DNA of 64,000 bases from Flavobacterium rhamnosiphilum (GTDB lineage Bacteria > Bacteroidota > Bacteroidia > Flavobacteriales > Flavobacteriaceae): assembly GCF_004349195.1 (NCBI RefSeq), contig NZ_SMLG01000001.1:682001-746000 (forward strand), read 5' to 3'. Shown here one piece after another: positions 18,600 through 27,679 of the stretch. Under the pieces are notes generated by a model, which did no database searches, was not told the origin of the DNA, and worked only from the letters and a program-made list of their open reading frames with translations. The translations under genes were made by a program, and so were the position numbers. The stretch's first letter is position 1. Each line of letters begins with the position of its first letter.

Positions 18600-19484
18600 T
18601 TAATTCCTCTTGTCTTCTCCCCAAAGTAATTTGCTGCGAAGTGTTTTCAAAAATGTTTCTTCGGGAATTTCGACCATGTTAATTTGAAAAGGGGTTTTCT
18701 TTAAGGTCAGAATCGATTCGTTTTTTATTGAGGTAACTCTGGAGTCTAATGAAACTAAATAGTATTCCTCTCTTCCCGAAATTTTTAATCGGATTTCAGT
18801 TTCATCAGGGACTACAAGTGGTCTGGCAGTAAGGTTATGAGGAGCAATAGGAGTAATGACTAAGCTTTTTACATCAGGGGTCAAAATGGGGCCACCACAG
18901 CTAAGGGAATATCCTGTGGATCCTGTTGGTGTTGAAATGATTAAACCGTCAGCCCAATAGGAATTCAAAAACTCATCATTCAAGTAGGTGTCAATCGTAA
19001 TCATCGAAGTGGTGTCTTTTCGACTGACCGTAATTTCATTCATGGCAAAATTGATTTCTTCAATGGATTCATTCGGAGGCGAGCACGTTAAACTCAATAA
19101 TGCTCTTTTAGAAATCGTATATTTTTTATCGATAACAAATTGCATAAACGATGCAATATTTTCTTTTTGTACAGAAGCTAAGAAACCTAACCTGCCTGCA
19201 TTTATACCTAGAATTGGTATGCCGGAATCTCTGACTAATGTTGCGGCTCTTAGTATAGTTCCGTCTCCACCTATGCTTATCAGCATATCAAAACTAGCAT
19301 CCAGTTCCGTATGCGATGTGAACGTTTTATATTTTTTTTCTACAATCTTCCGCTCGTTAAGCATCAACAAAAAATGAGACTCGATAATCATCTCTACATT
19401 GTTTTTGTTAAAAAAAACAAAGATGTCGTTTATGATGGGTTCTGTACTGTTTTGATAATATTGACCGTAGATAGCTACTTTCAT
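18600..19484 (-). CDS. nadK: NAD kinase
   Basis: The 294-residue enzyme phosphorylates NAD to NADP. It shows the catalytic glycine-rich motif ISIGGDGTILRAATLV and the second signature STPTGSTGYSLSCGGPI. Length is normal for bacterial NadK. It lies between the CBS protein gene and the porG-like operon, in the conserved flavobacterial order. The 78 bp upstream contain three copies of an AATCGnTTAAAC-like motif (19491-19505, 19527-19541, 19543-19557). Confidence 0.96.
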   Translation of the reverse strand: MKVAIYGQYYQNSTEPIINDIFVFFNKNNVEMIIESHFLLMLNERKIVEKKYKTFTSHTELDASFDMLISIGGDGTILRAATLVRDSGIPILGINAGRLGFLASVQKENIASFMQFVIDKKYTISKRALLSLTCSPPNESIEEINFAMNEITVSRKDTTSMITIDTYLNDEFLNSYWADGLIISTPTGSTGYSLSCGGPILTPDVKSLVITPIAPHNLTARPLVVPDETEIRLKISGREEYYLVSLDSRVTSIKNESILTLKKTPFQINMVEIPEETFLKTLRSKLLWGEDKRN

Positions 19485-19562
19485 CTTTTTGTTTAATCGT
19501 TTAATGTTGATATGTTTATTTTGGCATTTAATCGATTAAACAAATAATCGGTTAAACGAAAA

Positions 19563-20222
19563 CTATATATTAAGGTATTTGTCTAAATAGTCAGAACGCT
19601 CCTTTAAGTTATTGATGTAATTATCTTCTTGATGTTCCGATATGATTTCATAATTGTACCTTCTAAAAGTTTGAATTATTTCATTCATCGCGCCCAAAGT
19701 TATTTTTAAAGTTACTTCAACGCTCTCCACATCCGCTTCAGAGATGAACAGCCCTAAAAGTTTTCCGTTATTGCTTTCTATAATTTGAGTAATTTGACTC
19801 ATAGAATAATCCAAAATTCCTTTTTTGACAACAATAATTCCGCCTGGTTCTTTTAAAAATGGTGTTTCATGAAAAAATTTCATGATGTCCTCTATTTCAT
19901 AATACCCCATGTATGTATTGTTTTCGTCCAAAACGGGAACTAAATTGGTGTGGTTTTTTGCGAAAACTTCCAAAACATCCAGCCACATCGTATTGGTTCT
20001 GGTAAAAAATCCTTCAAGGGTAAATCGATAATCAGACGCTTTTTTATCACTGTCAAAAGTCTCGATATCTTCGGATGCAATACTGCCAATATAAACGCCC
20101 TCTTCGACAATTGGGAAATGCGAAAAGTGTAACTCACTAAAAAAGTCTTGAATAGCCGCAATAGAATCTTGGCTGTCAATCGCTTTAAAGTCATTGGTGA
20201 TATATTCTGTAATTTCTGTCAT
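19563..20222 (-). CDS. CBS domain-containing protein
   Basis: This 219-residue cytoplasmic protein has a tandem CBS pair (about residues 5-70 and 75-135) and a C-terminal ACT-like region (about 140-210, starting PGGIIVVKKGILDYSMSQI). CBS pairs sense adenine nucleotides such as AMP or ATP. The order pdxJ / CBS / nadK is conserved in Flavobacterium, but the partner it regulates is unknown. It is divergent from pdxJ (114 bp apart). Confidence 0.9.
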   Translation of the reverse strand: MTEITEYITNDFKAIDSQDSIAAIQDFFSELHFSHFPIVEEGVYIGSIASEDIETFDSDKKASDYRFTLEGFFTRTNTMWLDVLEVFAKNHTNLVPVLDENNTYMGYYEIEDIMKFFHETPFLKEPGGIIVVKKGILDYSMSQITQIIESNNGKLLGLFISEADVESVEVTLKITLGAMNEIIQTFRRYNYEIISEHQEDNYINNLKERSDYLDKYLNI

Positions 20223-20335
20223 AAATCAATCGGGAATATTTCATGCAAAATAATCAAAAATAAGCAAAATCTCCTAAGTTTTACTTTGTATTTTTGTTTC
20301 AATAAATACTAGTATCAAAATCAAAAAGTGTTCTA

Positions 20336-21049
20336 ATGACAAAATTAAGTGTAAACATCAATAAAATAGCTACTTTACGAAATGCTCGTGGAGGAAATGT
20401 TCCCGATTTATTAAAAGTAGCCACCGATATTCAAAAGTTTGGTGCCGAAGGAATCACCATTCATCCCCGTCCGGATGAGCGACACATCCGCTATCAAGAT
20501 GCCCGAGATTTAAAGTCTATCGTTTACACCGAATATAATATTGAAGGAAATCCAGAGAAAACATTTATCGATCTGGTACTCGAAATAAAACCTACTCAAG
20601 TGACTTTGGTGCCAGATGCAATCGATGCCATAACGTCAAATGCGGGTTGGGATACCATAAAACATGCTGCGTATTTAACCGAAATCGTTCAGGAATTTCA
20701 ACGCAACGGAATCAGAACTTCCATTTTTGTGGATCCAGTGTTAGAAATGATTGAAGGCGCGAAAAAAATTGGAACCGAAAGAATCGAATTGTACACCGAA
20801 GCATTTGCACATCAATACAGTTTAGGAAATCCAGATGGAATAAAACCGTATACGGAATCAGCAATTTTGGCTAACGAATTAGGGTTGGGAATCAACGCAG
20901 GTCACGACTTGAGTTTGGATAACATTCAGTTTTTCAAACAAAACATTCCGGGATTACTCGAAGTTTCTATCGGGCATGCTCTAATTTCCGAAGCCATTTA
21001 TCTGGGATTGGATAATGTGGTGAACATGTATTTGCAAAAATTAAAATAA
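20336..21049 (+). CDS. pdxJ: Pyridoxine 5'-phosphate synthase
   Basis: The 237-residue TIM-barrel enzyme condenses 1-deoxyxylulose 5-phosphate with 3-amino-2-oxopropyl phosphate to form pyridoxine 5'-phosphate (DXP-dependent vitamin B6 route). Visible motifs are the N-terminal LSVNINKIATLRNARGG, TIHPRPDERHI with the catalytic His, and NAGHDLSLDN near the C-terminus. Length is typical. A hairpin at 21061-21099 follows. Confidence 0.96.
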   Translation: MTKLSVNINKIATLRNARGGNVPDLLKVATDIQKFGAEGITIHPRPDERHIRYQDARDLKSIVYTEYNIEGNPEKTFIDLVLEIKPTQVTLVPDAIDAITSNAGWDTIKHAAYLTEIVQEFQRNGIRTSIFVDPVLEMIEGAKKIGTERIELYTEAFAHQYSLGNPDGIKPYTESAILANELGLGINAGHDLSLDNIQFFKQNIPGLLEVSIGHALISEAIYLGLDNVVNMYLQKLK

Positions 21050-21060
21050 GAAATAAATTA

Positions 21061-21099
21061 AAACAATTATAACCTGATGCAATTGGGTTGTAATTGTTT
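21061..21099 (+). terminator. Hairpin after pdxJ
   Basis: A 14-bp stem (21061-21074 with 21086-21099, one G-U pair) lies 11 bp after the pdxJ stop. The downstream T-tract is interrupted, so termination efficiency is uncertain. The 3' edge overlaps a TACTTTAG sequence that could be a weak -7 box for the receptor gene. Confidence 0.6.
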
Positions 21100-21127
21100 A
21101 CTTTAGCATTTTTCTTATTAAAATTCA

Positions 21128-23404
21128 GTGTTGAAGCCAATTGTTTTATTTTGTTTATTATGTTTTTCTAATTTGTTTGCACAATCCAAGGCTACAATAG
21201 TTGGGAAGGTGAAATCTTTTGAAAACGAAAATTTAATAGGAGTACGTATTTCTTTTGATACTAACAATCAGCATTACTATTCCATAAGTGACACTTTGGG
21301 TTGCTTTACGGAGGAACTTCCATCGGGATTAGTTAAAATTGCAGTTAATCATTTTGGTTACCTTGAAAAAACTTTAAGTTTTGATTTTAAAAAAGACACC
21401 ATAATTTCTATTATATTAGAAAAGGATGTTTCGTTTTTAAAAGAAGTTGTAATATCTAATAATAAAAAAAATGGAATTACAAACCTATCTGGCGGTAAAC
21501 TGTCTTTTAATTTAAAAGAATTAGCTACAGTTCCAACAGTTCTAGGAACTACAGATATAATCAAAATTTTACAACTCACCCCAGGAGTGCAAAACTCTGG
21601 GGATGCAAATGGTTATTTGTATGTAAGAGGAGGTGATCCCGGACATAACTCAATATTATATGATGGAACACCAATTTATGGAATGTCACATTTGCTGGGT
21701 GTTTTTCCTTTTTATAATACGGATCATATACAGGAAGTTGAATTTGACAAATCAAGTTCCAATGCAAAATATGGAGGGCGTTTAAGCTCAACGACTTTAT
21801 TAATTCCTAATAGAAAAATCCCTTCACAATTTACAATTCAAGGAAATATCGGCTTACTGGCTTCTCAGGCTACTTTGAGCATTCCGATCAGCGAAAAATC
21901 TGGGATTACTATATCCGGAAGAAGAACATATATTGATGAAATAATCGCTCCTATATTAGATTCAGGTTCAGAAAATAGTGATGTCCAAGATATGAAATAT
22001 GGATTTTCAGATGGTAATTTAACTTTTATTACAGAAGTTTCTAAAAATAGCCTGTTAACTGTTTCGGCTTTTTCAAGTGCCGATAAATTACAAATAAAAG
22101 ACACCAATTTAGCCTTATATACCAGTTTAAAATGGAGTAATTTAAATATATCTCCTACTTTGTTTACTAAGTTATCTTCTAAAACAAGTATGTCGAATGC
22201 TATTTATTATACGCGATATACAAATGAGTTGAATATGGAGCAATCAACCATTCAAATGGGTGTTTCCTCATTTGTTGAAGATTTCGGATTTGCAAATTCG
22301 ATTAATTATTTGGTTAAAGAAACTCCTTTCGAGTCGGGTTTGCAATATGTTTATCATAATTTACAACCACAAAAAATCCAAATTGAAAATTTAAGTACTA
22401 CCAATAATACAGAACAAAACAATTTAATTAAAGCTAACGAATTTGCTGTTTTTACAACTGCAAAACCAAAATTACTTGATAATTTAATGGCAGAATTAGG
22501 TTTAAGGATTAACTATTATAATTCAGGGGCAAAATCATATTTACATTTTCAACCTCGTGTTGTTCTGAATTATTATAGGAATAGGAATCTTTCGTTTTAT
22601 GCGTCTTATAATAGACAAAATCAGTATTTAAATTTAATAACGACTTCAAGCGTAGGGATTCCTACTGATTTTTGGATTGCAAGCTCAGATGGTATTCCCG
22701 CGCAATCCTCTAATGAATTTGCTTTAGGCTCAAATCAAACGATCTCTAAAAGTATTACATCTTTATTTGGGGCATTTTATCGTTCAATGAATCATTTACT
22801 GGAATATCCTTACGGAGTCACACAGTTTAATGAAATTTCCACATTGAAAAATGATTTGTTGGAAGGGAAGGGAAAAGCATACGGATTAGAAATGATGCTG
22901 AAAAAAAATAATGGTAAGTTTAAAGGATGGCTAAGTTACACTTTGAGTTGGTCTAACAGAAATTTTGAAAAGCTCAATAATGGAAATACTTATTATGCTA
23001 AATATGATAGACGCCATAATTTATCTTTGGTTGGAACGTATGATTTAAATTCAAAATGGAATTTTGGTGTCACTCAGATTTTCAGTTCAGGAAATCGTTT
23101 TACAATGCCTACATCTTGGTATTTTATAAATAACAATCCGGTCAAAGAATATTCGGAGTATAACAATGCTCAAATGCCAAACTATATTCGAACGGATTTT
23201 TCTGTTAATTATTTTTTTATAAAAAACGCTAAAAAAGAAAGTGCACTGAATTTTTCTATTTACAATACTTTCAATATCGAAAACCCTATTTATGTTGTTT
23301 TGAATGTGGTTGTCAATGAAAATAAAGATAGTGTAGTTGTCAAGCCTGAAAAAAAGGTTTTGTATAGAATACTTCCTTCCATAAGTTGGAGATTTAAATT
23401 TTAG
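21128..23404 (+). CDS. TonB-dependent receptor with carboxypeptidase-like N-terminal domain
   Basis: This ~758-residue outer membrane protein has a signal peptide (ends NLFAQ), a carboxypeptidase-regulatory-like beta domain (residues ~20-105), a plug domain (LQLTPGVQNSGDANGYLYVRGG, about 150-250) and a 22-strand barrel. The start is GTG (21128) or the next codon TTG (21131); no ATG fits. The stop abuts the DUF4249 gene, so the two are translationally coupled. The receptor plus DUF4249 lipoprotein pair is common in Bacteroidota and is distinct from SusC/SusD; the ligand is unknown. Members with this small plug and carboxypeptidase domain are often listed as hypothetical outer membrane receptors. 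Confidence 0.9.
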   Translation: MLKPIVLFCLLCFSNLFAQSKATIVGKVKSFENENLIGVRISFDTNNQHYYSISDTLGCFTEELPSGLVKIAVNHFGYLEKTLSFDFKKDTIISIILEKDVSFLKEVVISNNKKNGITNLSGGKLSFNLKELATVPTVLGTTDIIKILQLTPGVQNSGDANGYLYVRGGDPGHNSILYDGTPIYGMSHLLGVFPFYNTDHIQEVEFDKSSSNAKYGGRLSSTTLLIPNRKIPSQFTIQGNIGLLASQATLSIPISEKSGITISGRRTYIDEIIAPILDSGSENSDVQDMKYGFSDGNLTFITEVSKNSLLTVSAFSSADKLQIKDTNLALYTSLKWSNLNISPTLFTKLSSKTSMSNAIYYTRYTNELNMEQSTIQMGVSSFVEDFGFANSINYLVKETPFESGLQYVYHNLQPQKIQIENLSTTNNTEQNNLIKANEFAVFTTAKPKLLDNLMAELGLRINYYNSGAKSYLHFQPRVVLNYYRNRNLSFYASYNRQNQYLNLITTSSVGIPTDFWIASSDGIPAQSSNEFALGSNQTISKSITSLFGAFYRSMNHLLEYPYGVTQFNEISTLKNDLLEGKGKAYGLEMMLKKNNGKFKGWLSYTLSWSNRNFEKLNNGNTYYAKYDRRHNLSLVGTYDLNSKWNFGVTQIFSSGNRFTMPTSWYFINNNPVKEYSEYNNAQMPNYIRTDFSVNYFFIKNAKKESALNFSIYNTFNIENPIYVVLNVVVNENKDSVVVKPEKKVLYRILPSISWRFKF

Positions 23405-24262
23405 ATGATGAAAAAGTATAGTTTATTTCTTTTGATGATTATTGCGTGTAGTTGTAACAATGACAGTTTTAGTGATGGAATTAAGTTGGAATCAAAATTA
23501 GCGGTAGAAGGCTGGATTGAAGAAGGAGATGTTCCGCAGGTAATATTATCCAGTACGATACCGATAAATGATGTTGTTGATTCTACAAATGTTTTGGATC
23601 ACGTAATACGTTCGGCAAAAATAACGGTTTCTGATGGAGAAACGGTAGAAGTTTTACGTGTTAAAAATGATGATAATCGAGTTCCGCCGTTTGTATATTT
23701 TGGAAAAGAAATAATCGGGAAAGCGGGGAAGACTTATACCTTGAAAATTGAGTATTTAAATAGAATAGTAGTAGCTACTACAAGCATTCCTAAAACAGTA
23801 GCGATTGCAACGGCAGAGTATGTAAAAAAGAATGCCACGGATACTACCGGATACGTTTTTATAAAATTTGATGATCCTGTGAATGAAAAGAATTATTATC
23901 AGGTTGCTACAAGGATAGAGGAGCAAGAACCTATTTTTGTTCCTGCTTTTTACGGTAATCTGGATGATGAAAAATTTAAATCTCATTCCATTTCAATGCA
24001 GGTAAATAGAGGCGTATTACTCTTTCCTAAAACTAAATTCAAACCCTATTTTACCGACGGTGATTTAATTTTCGTGAAATTAAGGACTATGAATAAAGAA
24101 GCATTCGATTTCTGGAATAGTTGGCAGAATGAAATTGTAAATAGCAGAAATCCTATTTATCCATCTAATACAAGTCTGAAATCAAATATTAAAGGCGGGG
24201 TTGGTATTTGGGCTGGCTACGGTCAAAACACGATAGTAGTTAAAACACCTCCAAAAAAATAA
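23405..24262 (+). CDS. DUF4249 family lipoprotein
   Basis: The 285-residue protein begins with a lipoprotein signal peptide (lipobox LMIIACSC, Cys at about residue 17) and then the DUF4249 pattern of an Ig-like beta fold: LAVEGWIEEGDVPQVILSSTIP, then IRSAKITVSDGE and a GKTYTLKIEY strand. DUF4249 proteins almost always sit directly behind a TonB-dependent receptor like the one here and may cap or feed it at the cell surface. The start codon immediately follows the receptor stop codon. The terminator at 24261-24293 closes the operon. Confidence 0.88.
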   Translation: MMKKYSLFLLMIIACSCNNDSFSDGIKLESKLAVEGWIEEGDVPQVILSSTIPINDVVDSTNVLDHVIRSAKITVSDGETVEVLRVKNDDNRVPPFVYFGKEIIGKAGKTYTLKIEYLNRIVVATTSIPKTVAIATAEYVKKNATDTTGYVFIKFDDPVNEKNYYQVATRIEEQEPIFVPAFYGNLDDEKFKSHSISMQVNRGVLLFPKTKFKPYFTDGDLIFVKLRTMNKEAFDFWNSWQNEIVNSRNPIYPSNTSLKSNIKGGVGIWAGYGQNTIVVKTPPKK

Positions 24263-24293
24263 AGCCAATCTAGGAATATCCCAGATTGGCTTT
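24261..24293. terminator. Bidirectional terminator between convergent genes
   Basis: AAAGCCAATCT (24261-24271) pairs perfectly with AGATTGGCTTT (24283-24293) over an 11-nt loop. A and T runs flank the stem, so it can serve both the DUF4249 gene and the lipoprotein gene that converges on it. Confidence 0.88.
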
Positions 24294-24316
24294 AGATTTA
24301 TTATTAAAAAATAGTT

Positions 24317-25666
24317 CTATCTTTCAAAAGCTTTCAAGAAATCCTCAAATTTAGTTTCAAGTTTATCAAATCCTGTCGAAAAATAGGAGCTCATAGCAAC
24401 TTCAGTACTGTCACCAAACTTCAAGTAAAGCACTTCGTCGTATTGTTGAATTTTTACTGCTGTGCCTTTTGGGACTCCATTGTTCCAGTCAAATTCCCAG
24501 CTACCGCCATATTTGATGTTGCTTGCATCATTTACCCATACTTCGTATTCGCTAGTATTAAAACTATATCCTATGTCTGAACGTTGAATTACATCGGCAA
24601 TTTTAGTTCCATCTTTTTTAGATACTAAAATTAATTTTACGTTTTTATTATGGTTAGAAGTTTCGCTTTCAGAATTTTTAATATTGTAAGCATTTAAATC
24701 TGTATAATACGTTTTCTTTTGCCTGTCAGGATAAACCAAACTTTTCTCTAAAGCTTCGTCATCTTTAGCTTGCCCAGCGATATCCATTTCGGCTACAATG
24801 ATAAAGTTATCCATGATTTGAACTAAACCATTTGCTTTACCTTGGTATTGAGTAACAGCATCATCTTTTAATAAATTATCAATATCAGCAGTGCTTCCTG
24901 CGGTAAATGAAACTAAATTTTTTCCGTTATAAGTGAATGAAGATTTAGCCGTGTTTTGAGTTGCTTTCTTACTCCCGCTGATTTCATAAGTATAGCCATC
25001 GTTTAAAACCATTTTGAAGCTAGATTCATCTGGAGTTTCTACAGTACCGGTGTATTTTGCAGTTGTTGCAAAAGTAGCTGCTTGAATACCGTCAATTGTT
25101 AAAATTGCATCTACCGAAGTTGGTAAGAAAATCTCATCATTTATTGTAGTTCCAGATTGCCAATTATAACTGTCTTCAAGTTTTACTTTTATGGTTGAAG
25201 AGTTACTTTTAGAAGATAATGATGCGTTGTTAGCAGTTTGACTTGCTTTTGCAGGAAAAACAAATTTCAATTCAGTAGTTGATGTCGTTTTAACCCAGAT
25301 TTTTGTTGAATTATTCCAAGTGTAAATGCCATACACGCCAGAAACATTTAGAATGTCTTCTATTTCGTTGTCGTTTTTACCATCAAAAATATCAACAGAA
25401 CTAATGTTTAATAAATCACCTAAATTTTGAATGGCTTCAATAGCTCCGGATGTTTTGGATTTGTCCATTTGAACTAGCATCACATTGGCTTCGGCCTCTA
25501 ATTTTACTTTTTGTTCTGCTGGAGTTAATTTTGAATAAGGCTGTTTAATAATGTTTGCAATTTGTTCCGTTAGACTTCCTTCAGGAGCATTAACAGGTTC
25601 GTCACTGCTGCAAGAGACGGTAAGTTGTGAAATAATTACTGAAAACAAGAGGATTTTTTTAATCAT
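24317..25666 (-). CDS. Uncharacterised lipoprotein
   Basis: I do not recognise the family. The 449-residue product starts with a lipoprotein signal peptide (lipobox LTVSCSS, Cys at about residue 19), followed by an acidic linker (SSDEPVNAPEGS) and a short helical segment (about 30-80). The rest is rich in Ser, Thr, Asp and Lys and looks mainly beta (about 110-420), ending in a helical tail. There are no further cysteines and no enzyme motif that I can see. It is transcribed alone and converges with the receptor/DUF4249 operon. A cell-surface or periplasmic role is all that can be inferred. Confidence 0.82.
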   Translation of the reverse strand: MIKKILLFSVIISQLTVSCSSDEPVNAPEGSLTEQIANIIKQPYSKLTPAEQKVKLEAEANVMLVQMDKSKTSGAIEAIQNLGDLLNISSVDIFDGKNDNEIEDILNVSGVYGIYTWNNSTKIWVKTTSTTELKFVFPAKASQTANNASLSSKSNSSTIKVKLEDSYNWQSGTTINDEIFLPTSVDAILTIDGIQAATFATTAKYTGTVETPDESSFKMVLNDGYTYEISGSKKATQNTAKSSFTYNGKNLVSFTAGSTADIDNLLKDDAVTQYQGKANGLVQIMDNFIIVAEMDIAGQAKDDEALEKSLVYPDRQKKTYYTDLNAYNIKNSESETSNHNKNVKLILVSKKDGTKIADVIQRSDIGYSFNTSEYEVWVNDASNIKYGGSWEFDWNNGVPKGTAVKIQQYDEVLYLKFGDSTEVAMSSYFSTGFDKLETKFEDFLKAFER

Positions 25667-25847
25667 GGTAAAAGATTTAAGTTAGGGATGTATTTAATCA
25701 ATTTTTTTGATTGATATTGTTACGTTTAGATTTTGTTTTTTTTAACAAGAAAAAATCTAAATATTTGCCCAAAATTAGTGTTATTTAATGATCTCACAAT
25801 ACCCACTTTTAGTGATATTCATTCACAACCTAACATTAGAATAGTCG

Positions 25848-25875
25848 TTGGATGAGATTAGTTTAATTATCTTTG
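25848..25875 (+). promoter_or_regulatory. Promoter of the alpha/beta hydrolase gene
   Basis: TTG (25848-25850) and TATCTTTG (25868-25875) are separated by 17 bp, matching the Bacteroidota promoter pattern. The -7 box lies 37 bp before the ATG at 25913. The rest of the 246-bp gap is AT-rich, with no other feature seen. Confidence 0.68.
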
Positions 25876-25912
25876 TAAGATTTCTTAGAAATAAATACTT
25901 AATACCTAAAAA

Positions 25913-26677
25913 ATGCTTTATTCAAAAATAGAAGGATCAGGTCAGCCGCTTTTAATCCTCCACGGATTCCTGGGAATGTCAGATAATTGGAAAACACTCG
26001 GAACACAATTTGCGGCTGATTTTCAGGTTCATATGCTGGATTTACGCAATCACGGCCGAAGCTTACATTCCGAAGAATTCAGTTATGAAGTGATGGTTCA
26101 AGATGTCTTCGAGTATTGCGAAGCCAATAATTTAGAAAACATAAATGTCATCGGGCATTCCATGGGCGGGAAAGTAGCCATGCTTTTGGTAACAACGCAT
26201 CCGGAATTAGTAAGTAAATTAATTGTGGCTGACATCGGGCCAAAATTTTATCCGCAACACCATCAGGATATTCTGGCGGGATTAAACGCCGTTGATTTTT
26301 CAATAAAACCAACTCGAAACGAAGTCGAAGCAATCATGTCACAATATATTCCTGATTTTGGAACCAGACAATTCTTAATGAAAAATTTGTTTTGGCAAGA
26401 GCCGGGACAACTCGCCTTCCGATTTAATCTGGAAGTTTTTAACAGAAAAATGGATGAAATAGGAGTTCCGTTACCCGAAGGATACATTTTCGAGAAACCA
26501 ACGTTGTTCATTCGAGGTGGAAATTCCAGATATATTTTGGACAGTGATTTCGAAAACATAAAACAGCATTTCCCTGATTCAAGCATTGAAACGATTCCTA
26601 ATGTAGGGCATTGGCTTCATGCCGAAAACCCGACTGAATTTTATCAAAAAGTAAGTTCTTTTTTGAAACAAACGTAA
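25913..26677 (+). CDS. Alpha/beta hydrolase (YbfF-type esterase family)
   Basis: The 254-residue cytoplasmic protein has the alpha/beta hydrolase fold marks: LILHGFLGMSDNW (oxyanion loop), the nucleophile elbow VIGHSMGGKVA (Ser at about residue 82), and a C-terminal NVGHWLHAENP with the catalytic His. It is closest in pattern to the YbfF acyl-CoA/esterase group, but the substrate is not known. A small membrane-protein gene follows after 48 bp. Confidence 0.9.
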   Translation: MLYSKIEGSGQPLLILHGFLGMSDNWKTLGTQFAADFQVHMLDLRNHGRSLHSEEFSYEVMVQDVFEYCEANNLENINVIGHSMGGKVAMLLVTTHPELVSKLIVADIGPKFYPQHHQDILAGLNAVDFSIKPTRNEVEAIMSQYIPDFGTRQFLMKNLFWQEPGQLAFRFNLEVFNRKMDEIGVPLPEGYIFEKPTLFIRGGNSRYILDSDFENIKQHFPDSSIETIPNVGHWLHAENPTEFYQKVSSFLKQT

Positions 26678-26725
26678 TAATTTTAAATTTTCACTACATT
26701 TATTAAAATTTTAAAACAAAAATTC

Positions 26726-27070
26726 ATGAATTTACTGATCAAAATTCTTATTACTTCTGGTTTAGTATTGCTAATTGCGAACTTTATGCCGGGTGTTCAT
26801 GTAGCGGGATTTACTACAGCATTAATCGTTGCAATAGTTCTTGGGTTACTTAACATATTCATCAAACCGATATTGGTAATACTTACATTGCCGGTTACTA
26901 TTATTACTTTAGGATTGTTTTTATTGGTAATTAATGCATTGATGATTTTGTTATGTACAAAAATTGTTGGCGGATTTAGTGTCGATACGTTTTGGACGGC
27001 CTTGTTTTTTAGTATCATATTGTCAATATTACAGTCCATAATGAATGGGATATTAGGGGAAGGAAAATAA
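26726..27070 (+). CDS. Phage holin family 4-like membrane protein
   Basis: The 114-residue protein consists almost entirely of hydrophobic segments, about four transmembrane helices, with the conserved loop GLLNIFIKPILVILTLPVTI. It matches the 'phage holin family 4' / YvlD-like family, which despite its name is a common chromosomal inner-membrane protein of unknown function. No phage gene is nearby. Confidence 0.88.
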   Translation: MNLLIKILITSGLVLLIANFMPGVHVAGFTTALIVAIVLGLLNIFIKPILVILTLPVTIITLGLFLLVINALMILLCTKIVGGFSVDTFWTALFFSIILSILQSIMNGILGEGK

Positions 27071-27128
27071 GGATTTGTTTTTAACACGTATTTGTGAATG
27101 AATTAATTTACAGTATTTGTAAATTTTA

Positions 27129-27136
27129 TACCTTTG
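27129..27136 (+). promoter_or_regulatory. -7 box at the start of the metal-resistance island
   Basis: TACCTTTG is a perfect TAnnTTTG -7 element, 20 bp before the ATG at 27157. The -33 position holds TTTA rather than TTTG. It is the first promoter-like signal of the copper/heavy-metal gene cluster. Confidence 0.55.
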
Positions 27137-27156
27137 CCATCTATATAAGATAAACA

Positions 27157-27528
27157 ATGTCTAAAAAGTTTTACATAGTGTTATTAGTTGTGCTTGGTTT
27201 CTTTATGACACCAAGCGCGGCTTTTGCATGTGGAACAAAAACAGAGAAGGCATGTTGCAAAAAAGAATCTTCTTCCAAAAAGGAGAAAAAAGAATGTTGT
27301 AAAAAAGAACAGTCTTCAAAAGAGAAATCTCATGAAGGTTGCAATGGAGCTTGTAAGGATGTTTCTTGTAGTAGCTCAACTGTTTACTTGGGTTTGACTT
27401 CATTGTTTTATACCGAATTGAATAATCAACTTTTCAGTTTTTCTACTGAAAAACAAAATTACTATTACTCAGAAATCTTCATTTCTTCCGATTTCCGTTC
27501 TATTTGGCTTCCACCTAAAATAAGCTAA
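27157..27528 (+). CDS. Small Cys/Lys-rich exported protein, putative metal binder
   Basis: The 123-residue product has a signal peptide (hydrophobic residues 6-23, cut near AFA) and then a Cys/Lys/Glu-rich stretch with CGTKTEKACCKKES, ECCKKEQ and CNGACKDVSC: about ten cysteines in 45 residues. The C-terminal ~50 residues are hydrophobic/aromatic and lack Cys. I do not recognise a named family. The Cys clusters and the place at the head of a copper/heavy-metal cluster suggest a periplasmic metal buffer or chaperone, by inference only. The 151 bp after it hold short hairpins (27539-27556 and 27563-27578). Confidence 0.72.
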   Translation: MSKKFYIVLLVVLGFFMTPSAAFACGTKTEKACCKKESSSKKEKKECCKKEQSSKEKSHEGCNGACKDVSCSSSTVYLGLTSLFYTELNNQLFSFSTEKQNYYYSEIFISSDFRSIWLPPKIS

Positions 27529-27679
27529 ATTTCTTTATGACAGCCAAAAGACTGTCCAATTCAAAGCATTTATGCTTTACAATCATTAAATTTTAGTCGA
27601 ATACAATTTGAAATGTAGCGAAACATGCTATTGTTTTCAATATTTTTTTGCGACTAATTCACCTCAAAATTAGTATACA

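Noticed and set aside
18988..19377. 129-aa open frame on the plus strand inside nadK
   Set aside because: It runs antisense to the conserved nadK motifs and has no recognisable protein features.
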